Part shown: one piece after another, positions 6,618 through 12,639 of the stretch
Position numbering within the stretch: the first letter of the stretch is position 1
How the letters are laid out: each line of letters opens with the position of its first letter
Assembly: GCA_947176655.1 (NCBI GenBank)
Contig: CAMWRK010000039.1
Span: 1 to 12,639 of the forward strand
Length of the DNA stretch: 12,639 bases
Reading direction: 5' to 3'
From: an uncultured Prevotellaceae bacterium
GTDB taxonomy: Bacteria; Bacteroidota; Bacteroidia; Bacteroidales; Bacteroidaceae
Position numbers and translations under genes: made by a program
Notes under the pieces: model-generated
Database searches by the model: none
Told to the model about the DNA's origin: nothing
Seen by the model: the letters and a program-made list of their open reading frames with translations, nothing else

Positions 6618-7292
6618 TTATACGTTATCTCTCACAGGTATGCCTCCGCGAAAAGAGCCGTGCACTTCCCCCACGCCTGTCATATCCATTATCTGTCTGT
6701 AATTCTCCGCGCTCACCCCGGCACCGGCCAGAATCTTCAGCCGTCCGTCCGAAGCCTTCACAAGTTCCGCCAGCACCGGCATTCCCTCGAAAGCAGAGGA
6801 CGCATGTCCCGAGGTCAGCAGACGGTCGCAGCCAAGGGCGATAATGTCTTCCAGAGCCTGCCGCATGTCGCGGCACACATCGAAAGCACGGTGAAAGATT
6901 ATTCCCAAGGGGCGGACGCTGCCGGAAGCAGCGGTAAACGCACGTGCCGCCTCTATCCACCCGCGGCACACAGGCATGTCTACTTCTCCCTCCTTCGTCA
7001 ATGCCCCTATGACCACGCCGTCGGCACCTTCTTCAAGAGCTACGCGTATCTCGTCGGCCATCTGACGCACTTCGTCCGCATTATATACGAAATCGCCATC
7101 GCGCGAACGTATCAGCACATGCACCTTCACACCTGCGGCGTGGCACTCGGCAACGGCCTGCCTCATATCCTCCCGCGAGGGAGTCAGACCGTCCAGTTCC
7201 AGATTCCGACACAGTTCTATACGGTCGGCACGGCACCCGATGGCGCGGCGCACAGCGGACATATCCGGGCAACAGACTTCTATCACTGCCAT
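6618..7292 (-). CDS. cutC: CutC family TIM-barrel protein (copper homeostasis protein CutC)
   Basis: The 224-residue product matches the CutC family along its length: IEVCCPDMSAVRRAI near the start, GCRADRIELCRNLELDGLTPS (19-39), VHVLIRSRDGDFVYN (57-71), the VDMP motif, GIIFHRAFDVC, DRLLTSGHASSAFEG, LKILAGAGVSAENY and GEVHGSFR near the end. There is no signal peptide, so it is cytoplasmic. Escherichia coli CutC is about 248 residues; this one stops soon after the EVHGSFR motif and lacks the C-terminal helix region. CutC was named for copper tolerance, but its biochemical activity is not established. It sits between two exported glycosidases, with gaps of 20 bases (from GH29) and 18 (to GH20), so it is probably co-transcribed with them. 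That context suggests a link to sugar metabolism rather than metal handling, which is inference. No copper-binding neighbour is present. Confidence 0.9.
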   Translation of the reverse strand: MAVIEVCCPDMSAVRRAIGCRADRIELCRNLELDGLTPSREDMRQAVAECHAAGVKVHVLIRSRDGDFVYNADEVRQMADEIRVALEEGADGVVIGALTKEGEVDMPVCRGWIEAARAFTAASGSVRPLGIIFHRAFDVCRDMRQALEDIIALGCDRLLTSGHASSAFEGMPVLAELVKASDGRLKILAGAGVSAENYRQIMDMTGVGEVHGSFRGGIPVRDNV

Positions 7293-7312
7293 ATTCTCTT
7301 CCTCCCCGACGC

Positions 7313-8647
7313 TTATTTCACTACCAGCACATAGTCCACAGCGTCGATGTCCTCCGGCAGCACCACGGTTATACCGTCGCGCACCTTGCCGAACTTCACC
7401 TTTGCACCACCCGTGAACTCAGTCACCGACTTCACCTTGCGCGTCAGCGGCAGATGCAGTACGCGGCGTCCCTCACTGTCCTTCTCCACCTGATCGGGAG
7501 CTATGACGTGTATGTACAGCCTGTCGCCATTGCGGGTGCTGACGCCCCACTTCTGCGGTTTGATGTCGCCGGCTTCTGTGCCGTAGATTGTCTCGCCGTA
7601 TGCCGATGTCCATTCTCCCAGTTCTTTCAGTCTCTGACGCGCCACGGCAGGCAGTTCGCCGTTGGGCTGCGGCCCGATGTTCAACAGCAGATTGGCACCC
7701 TTTCCCGATGTGCTCACCAACAGGCGTATTATGTCAGCGGTACTCTTGTAGTCCGTATCCACCACCTTGTAGCCCCACATTCCGTTCATCGTCTGGCAGG
7801 TCTCCAGCGGCAGACGGCTCACCTCGGCGGCCTCCTTGGCAAATCCGCTCGTCATCTCGCCGGGCAGATCACGTTCGAATATCTGTATGTCCTCGCCGGG
7901 CATGGGGGCACCGTGATGATTGTTGCCTACGAGACAGGCCGGCTGAAGACTGTGTATCAGCTCATACTGCTCCGGCAGCTGCCAGTCGAAAGGTACGCTG
8001 TCCTCCTCGTGGTCCCACCAGCCGTCGAACCATATAGAACCTACGTCGCCATACTCCGTAAGCAGCTCCGTAAGCTGCCTGTTCATGAATCCGTAGTACG
8101 ACTGCCAGTCGCCTGTAGCCGCTGTCTTGCCACACTTCGTTCCGGTGCGTCCCATAGGATAGTCGTCGCGCATCCAGTCCAGATGACTGTAATACAGATG
8201 CAGGCGTATACCCTCCTCGCGGCATGCCTCGGCCAATTCCTTCAGCACGTCGCGGCGGAACGGAGTTGCTTCTACGATGTTGTATTTGCTCTGTTTCGTA
8301 GCCCACATGGAAAAGCCGTCATGATGACGAGTGGTAAAGCAGATGTATCTGGCTCCAGCCTCCTTGATGTCGCGCACCCACTTGCGTGCGTCGAAACGGT
8401 GCGGATAGAAAGCGTCAGCAACCTTGGCATATTCGTAACGGTCGGGAACAGCATTCTGCAAGTACCACTCGCCCTGCGCATACATGCTGTATATGCCCCA
8501 ATGCAGGAATATGCCCAGTTTCATGTCCCGGAACTCTTCACGGGATTTCAGGTTCTCCGCCGTTGGAACGTAACAAGTCCCAGTCTGCGCAGTGACAAGA
8601 GAGGCCAGCGACAGCAATGTGGCAAACAATGTCTTTCTCATATTCAT
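7313..8647 (-). CDS. GH29 alpha-L-fucosidase, secreted
   Basis: GH29 enzymes hydrolyse alpha-linked L-fucose from host glycans with retention. The 444-residue protein begins with a Sec signal (MNMRKTLFATLLSLASLVTA|QTG), so it is periplasmic or secreted. Catalytic-barrel motifs are LGIFLHWGIYSM (44-55), ARYICFTTRHHDGFSMW (99-115), IRLHLYYSHLDW (147-158), GSIWFDGWWDHEE (203-215) with probable nucleophile Asp208, NHHG (243-246), and GEDIQIFERDLPGE (251-264) with Glu258 or Glu252 as acid/base candidates. LPLETCQTMNGMWGY (279-293) and KGANLLLNIGPQPNG are also characteristic. The last ~80 residues form a small beta domain. The start may be Met1 or Met3; both leave the signal intact. It follows the transglutaminase-fold gene by 48 bases and precedes cutC by 20. 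Linkage specificity (alpha-1,2 versus 1,3/1,4) cannot be read safely from the sequence. Confidence 0.94.
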   Translation of the reverse strand: MNMRKTLFATLLSLASLVTAQTGTCYVPTAENLKSREEFRDMKLGIFLHWGIYSMYAQGEWYLQNAVPDRYEYAKVADAFYPHRFDARKWVRDIKEAGARYICFTTRHHDGFSMWATKQSKYNIVEATPFRRDVLKELAEACREEGIRLHLYYSHLDWMRDDYPMGRTGTKCGKTAATGDWQSYYGFMNRQLTELLTEYGDVGSIWFDGWWDHEEDSVPFDWQLPEQYELIHSLQPACLVGNNHHGAPMPGEDIQIFERDLPGEMTSGFAKEAAEVSRLPLETCQTMNGMWGYKVVDTDYKSTADIIRLLVSTSGKGANLLLNIGPQPNGELPAVARQRLKELGEWTSAYGETIYGTEAGDIKPQKWGVSTRNGDRLYIHVIAPDQVEKDSEGRRVLHLPLTRKVKSVTEFTGGAKVKFGKVRDGITVVLPEDIDAVDYVLVVK

Positions 8648-8695
8648 AAATTCTTTAAATCAATTGGCATCCGGACGATAATTCCGTTGACATAC

Positions 8696-10693
8696 TCACA
8701 ACCCCTGCACGCTTGTAGCCGAAGCATCCTTGTCCGAATCCTGAAGATTCAGCAGGTCGCGCACAGCCCGGTTCTCGCTACGGCGTGGTGTAATGTCAAT
8801 AACGGTGTTCTCGCCGGACTTCACATTAACCGTTCTGTACGACGCCAATACGTCGCCGCCATGCAGACGCGTACCGGTCACAAGCAGATATGCCCCTTCC
8901 GGCAGTTCCAGACCGTTGCGGAACGGATTGCCGAGCGTCTGATCCTCATCGTCAAAGTTCAGCTGCTGCGGACGACCGTCAGCCAGAAGCGCTACGGAGA
9001 AGTCTGCGAAATACCTTACCGAATCAGGAGCCTGCACCGTCAGCATGCCCATACCCGAGGTGTTGCGTGCGGCTGGAGTGCAACCCTCTACATAGGCGTG
9101 TCCCGTAGCGTCCAGTTCTGCCTTCATGCCCAAAGCACGTGCGCCGGCCACCTTGAACACCTCCAGGCTGCGCGAGTCCGTCACTCCATGACGTGCCACA
9201 GACACGGCACTCATATACACCTGTGTGGGGTTTGATGCGTTGTCCACCGTGATATTCCCGTCCACCCACTGCAGCCATCCGTCCGGAGTAAGTCCGGATG
9301 GGAGCAGTTCCGCCAGCGTCTTCATGTATGGACGCAGGGGTTCATTGCCAACACGCGTGGCACTGTCCATCAGAGCCTCCGCTGTGACATCTCGCAAATC
9401 CTTTTCGCTCAGTCCGTTCCCAAGATATGCACGTGCGGCATCCCTGTCGGCAGAAGCGTCTATGAAAGCCTTTATCACCTGCCAGTTGCTGCGGGACTTC
9501 ACAAGCAGTTCATCCTCGCCATGATAGAATCTCTCGCGCTGTCCTGCCACACGTATGCTGTCCTCGCGCATCAGGCGGCGTCCGTTCTCGCTTACAGTGT
9601 CCACTATGCTTCTGTCGGGTTCGGGCAGCGAAGACACCGGCGCATGCAAATCCACCTCCATGCCGGTAACGGTCATTCCGCCTGGCACAGGTGTTATCGT
9701 CACCTCCTCTTCTGCTGCAGGAACATAAGCCACATTGAAAGCATCTCCAGTGCTGACCCACACCATCAGGTCGCCGTAGCCCGTCGTCAGCGAGGCCGTA
9801 CCGTCGGCACCGGTCTGCTGTGTGGCTATGGGATAGAACTCGGCATAGTTGTATACGCGGAAATCCACCGTGGCATCGGCAACGGGTTTGCCGTCGGCAT
9901 CCGTAACCTTCACCTTCAGGTTCTTTGTCGGGGCATACGTAGGCAGGCAGTTTATCTCCGCAAAGCAACGGTTGCGCCCCAGCACTTCCTCGCCGCCGTC
10001 ATAGTCGGCGCCGAAGACGCGCGTATGCACCAGCATGGCACGCGATGCAGCCCAGTTGAACCAGCCCTTGTCCAGGACGGCCTCGGGTTCGCAGGCACCC
10101 ATGAAGCGCCACCTGCCGTTCCTGCCGTCTTCATCGGCCACCCATACCTCCACCCATGCGTGGTTGCTGTCAGTGTGCGACCAGCGCGGACAATAGACCT
10201 GACGCGCCGGTATTCCGACAGCCCTCATGGCAGCCACCGTGAACGTGCTTTCCTCGCCGCACCGTCCTATGGCACTGGCCATGGTGGCCAGCGGAGGCGA
10301 CGTGCGGCCATCGCTGGGCTGATAGCTCACCTTCTCGTGACACCAGTGGTTCACCTCCAGAGCGGCTTCCTCCATGGTCATGCCGCTAAGGCGAGGTGCC
10401 AGTTCTGCGTATATTACGGTACGCGCATCGTCCAATGCCTCGTTGTTCACGCGGACAGGCACCACAAAATGTCTCCACTCCGTCTCCGGCACCAGGCGTC
10501 CCCAAGGCATCTCGCGGCGGGCACGCTCCGACATGGCTACCTGGCGCTCCCAGTATTCACGGGAATAATCCACACTGTCCGACAGAGGCATGTATCTGTA
10601 CAGGAATGCCACATAGTCGGTCTTCTCGCTCTGGCATGCTCCCGCCAGCAGCAGGGTCATGCACAGGATTGTTGCAGACAAAAAGTGTCTCAT
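8696..10693 (-). CDS. Transglutaminase/PNGase-fold lipoprotein
   Basis: Reading from the ATG at 10693-10691, 665 residues start with MRHFLSATILCMTLLLAGAC, a lipoprotein signal with Cys20; an in-frame ATG 42 bases upstream would bury it, so I reject that start. After a predominantly helical region, a transglutaminase core (PF01841-type) spans about 110-215: NHWCHEKVSYQPSDGRTSPP, IGRCGEESTFTVAAMRAVGIPA with nucleophile Cys145, SNHAWVEVWV with His178, and WRFMGACEPEAVLDKGWF (195-212). The last motif resembles the 'W-H-C-D-A-C-E' region of peptide:N-glycanase, but Gly199 stands where the catalytic Asp would be. Next comes a carboxypeptidase-regulatory/Ig-like beta domain (about 260-345; VKVTDADGKPVADATVDF), then a helical region and a further beta region. 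It leads the operon with GH29, cutC and GH20, so it probably acts on host glycoproteins or peptides at the cell surface. The activity (protease, glycanase or other) is unproven. Confidence 0.85.
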   Translation of the reverse strand: MRHFLSATILCMTLLLAGACQSEKTDYVAFLYRYMPLSDSVDYSREYWERQVAMSERARREMPWGRLVPETEWRHFVVPVRVNNEALDDARTVIYAELAPRLSGMTMEEAALEVNHWCHEKVSYQPSDGRTSPPLATMASAIGRCGEESTFTVAAMRAVGIPARQVYCPRWSHTDSNHAWVEVWVADEDGRNGRWRFMGACEPEAVLDKGWFNWAASRAMLVHTRVFGADYDGGEEVLGRNRCFAEINCLPTYAPTKNLKVKVTDADGKPVADATVDFRVYNYAEFYPIATQQTGADGTASLTTGYGDLMVWVSTGDAFNVAYVPAAEEEVTITPVPGGMTVTGMEVDLHAPVSSLPEPDRSIVDTVSENGRRLMREDSIRVAGQRERFYHGEDELLVKSRSNWQVIKAFIDASADRDAARAYLGNGLSEKDLRDVTAEALMDSATRVGNEPLRPYMKTLAELLPSGLTPDGWLQWVDGNITVDNASNPTQVYMSAVSVARHGVTDSRSLEVFKVAGARALGMKAELDATGHAYVEGCTPAARNTSGMGMLTVQAPDSVRYFADFSVALLADGRPQQLNFDDEDQTLGNPFRNGLELPEGAYLLVTGTRLHGGDVLASYRTVNVKSGENTVIDITPRRSENRAVRDLLNLQDSDKDASATSVQGL

Positions 10694-10737
10694 GGTAATA
10701 TAATTGTGTTTGATTCGGTTTGTTCTTCCTGTCATGT

Positions 10738-10745
10738 CAAATTTG
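10738..10745 (-). promoter_or_regulatory. Weak candidate -7 element for the transglutaminase-fuc-cutC-hex operon
   Basis: CAAATTTG differs from TAnnTTTG at the first base only. It lies 44 bases before the ATG at 10693, and a T-rich TTTT lies about 21 bases further upstream as a possible -33 element. The octamer is self-complementary, so it reads the same on both strands. The evidence is modest; readthrough from the M6 peptidase gene is an alternative. Confidence 0.3.
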
Positions 10746-10751
10746 GAAAGG

Positions 10752-10768
10752 TTAAGTCAGTCACTTAA
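10752..10768. repeat. Short inverted repeat TTAAGT-N5-ACTTAA
   Basis: The perfect 6-bp arms (10752-10757 and 10763-10768) flank CAGTC. The repeat starts 13 bases beyond the M6 peptidase stop and overlaps the presumed -33 region of the downstream operon. It could be an operator or a weak transcript-end hairpin; no T-run follows on the minus strand. The symmetry is seen; any role is a guess. Confidence 0.35.
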
Positions 10769-10781
10769 AAGCAGCAAGATG

Positions 10782-12639
10782 TCAGCGTATGAATTTCCTG
10801 CCGTTACGTATGTACACTCCGTGACCGGCGGCACCGTCAGCACGGCGTCCGTCCAGACCGTACACGGCATTGTCGTCTTCGCCATACGCTTCCACACCCA
10901 GCATGTCCTCTATGCCCGTACCGGTATTGTCGCGCACCAGAATGTCATCCATGTACAGGCGGCAGTCAGCGGAGAACGTTATTCTGGCTTCACCCGTGCC
11001 GCTCACCTCGGTAGAGAACTCTGTCCATTTGCGCGATGTCAGTTCCACGGTGGAGGAGGACAGGGTGACATCGGCGTTGTCGGTGGAGAGGTTCAGTGTC
11101 ATGGTGCCTTCGGCGACAAAGGGAGCGACACGGAAACTCAGCGTGGTACTGCCATTGAAACGTATCGCAGGCGACACGAGATCGCATGGGGCAGTGTTGC
11201 CGACCCTCGCACAGTGACGTCCGCCGCTCACATAGTCGGCCTGCCACCCATCGTTGTCAGGGCGGAAGGCACCGATAGCGATACGGTATGTGGTCCAGTT
11301 GCCGTCGTTGCCGCCCTTGGCGTTGCAGTCGTCGAAGGACTCGGCAAAGAGCAGGGTTCTGTCGGCAACACACGGGTTGCCCAGCACAAAAGACATTGTG
11401 CCGTCTGCATGGCGGCGTATGCGGTTCAGGCGCATGTTCATCATCTTGCTGCCGTCGGTATTAGCATTGTGCAGCGTGGCGGCAGGAATGCTGTAATTGG
11501 AAAGCACGTTAAGGTTTCCGTACGGATAAGGGTCTGTTCCCTCATTGCTCTTGCTCTCGGTATTGTCGGCATGGAAGATTGTCAGCCTCTGGTGGTCGTT
11601 GATGCCGTCCAGATACGTGTTTGCGGCATTGTAGATATCAAAGATTGTTTCGTCATAGTCCACGTGCAGTACCAGCATCCCCTCGCCGGGCAGATACCTG
11701 TCCCATCCGCTCCTGGTGCGGTACTCCAGCATGTAGTATTCGTTGCGGAATCCAGGATTGTATATGACATATGACTGTCCGCCATCGCCAAGAGGAGCCA
11801 CGCCCTCCACCACGGCATCGCTAGTCAGTTCCACCGGTTCCAGCCATCCGGCCATCATCCGCTCCCAGCCGGTATAGCCTGCAGGGGTGTAGCCGTCGTT
11901 GTTGTAGCTGCCGCTGTTCATGATGTCCCAGTTGCCCATACCGTAGAACGTGGCCGCGTTTCCGCTGTTGCCCGAGGTGTCGTAAATGTCGGGCAGACCC
12001 AGACAGTGCGAGAACTCATGGCACAGGGTGCCTATGCCTGCCGTGCGCCCGTACTGGTTCGTCTCGTTGGAACAGGCATACGTGTCTATGGTGATGCCGT
12101 TCCTGACCACCGGTCTGTAGCTGGCCGCCTTATGATAGCGCAGATTGAACTTGTGAGGCCAGATGGTGTTGTCCCCGGCTCCTGTGGCCTGTCCGCCTCC
12201 GGCATATATGAAATATACCTGCTCCACCTCGTTGTCTCCGTTCCAGTCATAGTCAGCCCAGTTCACCTGACCCTCCACCATGTTTATGGCGCTCACCAGC
12301 ATGGAACCTACATTCACGTCGGTCTCGCCGTTGTCGCTGTCGCCGCCGTAGTAGGCATAGCCCGACGGCATCTTAACGGGTCCCACGACATCGAACGTAA
12401 GGTCGAAGACTCCGTTGCTCTGGTCCAGGAAGTAGTCGCGCACGCTTCCCTGCTGCTGTCCGCTGGCAAAACCCTTCTCGTTGGCCATCCTGTCGTAGTA
12501 CTCGCGCGGAGAGTTCATGGAGAAACTCTTGTCCTTGAACTCAACAAGGATGATAAGCCCCTTCTTGCTGCCCGTATACTCCGCCCGTCTGACAGCCGGA
12601 GCATACCGGCGCGCCCTTGCAGCATCCATGTCAATACCT
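10782..12639 (-). CDS. M6-family (immune inhibitor A-like) secreted metallopeptidase, N-terminus cut by window edge
   Basis: The frame is open to the right window edge: codons for GID precede the first Met (12629-12627), so the true start and signal peptide lie outside. Numbering from that Met, 615 residues remain. The family opening GSKKGLIILVEFKDKSF (20-36) is followed by YFLDQSNGVFDLTFDVVGPV, a calcium-type DYDWNGDNEVEQVYFIYAG (126-143) and the zinc site CHEFSHCLGLPD (203-214; His204, Glu205, His208, probable third ligand Asp214), then YGMGNWDIMNSGSYN, typical of M6. About 415-560 is a jelly-roll-like beta domain (ESFDDC to YMDDILVRD). The last ~30 residues (AVYGLDGRR, GHGVYIRNGRKFIR) match the short C-terminal tail on many exported Prevotella/Bacteroides proteins. 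It degrades extracellular protein; the target is unknown. It ends 88 bases before the transglutaminase-fold gene on the same strand. Confidence 0.92.
   Translation of the reverse strand, partial: GIDMDAARARRYAPAVRRAEYTGSKKGLIILVEFKDKSFSMNSPREYYDRMANEKGFASGQQQGSVRDYFLDQSNGVFDLTFDVVGPVKMPSGYAYYGGDSDNGETDVNVGSMLVSAINMVEGQVNWADYDWNGDNEVEQVYFIYAGGGQATGAGDNTIWPHKFNLRYHKAASYRPVVRNGITIDTYACSNETNQYGRTAGIGTLCHEFSHCLGLPDIYDTSGNSGNAATFYGMGNWDIMNSGSYNNDGYTPAGYTGWERMMAGWLEPVELTSDAVVEGVAPLGDGGQSYVIYNPGFRNEYYMLEYRTRSGWDRYLPGEGMLVLHVDYDETIFDIYNAANTYLDGINDHQRLTIFHADNTESKSNEGTDPYPYGNLNVLSNYSIPAATLHNANTDGSKMMNMRLNRIRRHADGTMSFVLGNPCVADRTLLFAESFDDCNAKGGNDGNWTTYRIAIGAFRPDNDGWQADYVSGGRHCARVGNTAPCDLVSPAIRFNGSTTLSFRVAPFVAEGTMTLNLSTDNADVTLSSSTVELTSRKWTEFSTEVSGTGEARITFSADCRLYMDDILVRDNTGTGIEDMLGVEAYGEDDNAVYGLDGRRADGAAGHGVYIRNGRKFIR

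Noticed and set aside
7454..9235. A 593-codon open frame on the plus strand, with other long antisense frames at 6093-7334 and 9521-10768
   Set aside because: They run antisense to clear enzymes, have no recognisable motifs and cross gene boundaries; they follow from GC-rich codon use in the real genes.
10694..10735. An upstream ATG adding 14 residues to the transglutaminase-fold protein
   Set aside because: It would put charged residues ahead of an otherwise perfect lipoprotein signal and overlaps the candidate promoter's transcript start.

Overview
The window comes from a Bacteroidales-type chromosome, probably the Prevotella/Bacteroides side of the phylum. Three things point there. Two intergenic sites match the Bacteroides -7 promoter element TAnnTTTG, and the starts lack Shine-Dalgarno sequences. 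Exported proteins are numerous, and one ends in the short 'VYGLDGRR...GVYIRNGRKF' tail typical of this group. The glycosidases are of kinds common in gut members of the phylum. By eye the DNA is richer in G+C than a typical Bacteroides, which leaves Prevotella-like or related families open. No species is claimed.

Layout. (1) 1-994, minus strand: a secreted papain-type cysteine peptidase whose C-terminus runs off the left edge. (2) 1210-4762, plus strand: a short co-directional run of a long-form queA, a gutted NUDIX hydrolase pseudogene, a ThiD/PdxK-type kinase and metY, an O-acetylhomoserine sulfhydrylase. A promoter-like element sits just before queA, back to back with one for the peptidase. 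(3) 4820-4860: a perfect 13-bp inverted repeat between converging genes, a likely bidirectional terminator. (4) 10693 down to 4884, minus strand: a tightly spaced likely operon of a transglutaminase/PNGase-fold lipoprotein, a GH29 alpha-L-fucosidase, CutC and a GH20 beta-N-acetylhexosaminidase. (5) 12639-10782, minus strand: an M6-family metallopeptidase whose N-terminus runs off the right edge.

How the genes work together. The plus-strand run is housekeeping: tRNA queuosine, cofactor salvage and sulfur amino acids. The minus-strand block is an outward-facing set. Fucosidase and hexosaminidase together would trim host glycans (mucin O-glycans or N-glycans). The exported cysteine and metallo-peptidases would open the protein part of glycoproteins. 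The transglutaminase-fold lipoprotein resembles peptide:N-glycanase around its active site and could act on the glycoprotein itself, but this last role is inference. No SusC/SusD pair, sulfatase or regulator is in view, so this is not a complete polysaccharide utilisation locus.

The observations most worth following are the internally deleted NUDIX gene, the transglutaminase-fold protein with no Asp at the expected third triad position, the GH20 lacking its usual N-terminal domain, and the kinase with an Asp where ThiD has Cys. I saw no tRNA, rRNA, CRISPR array, insertion sequence or phage gene. No gene-free stretch exceeds about 215 bases.
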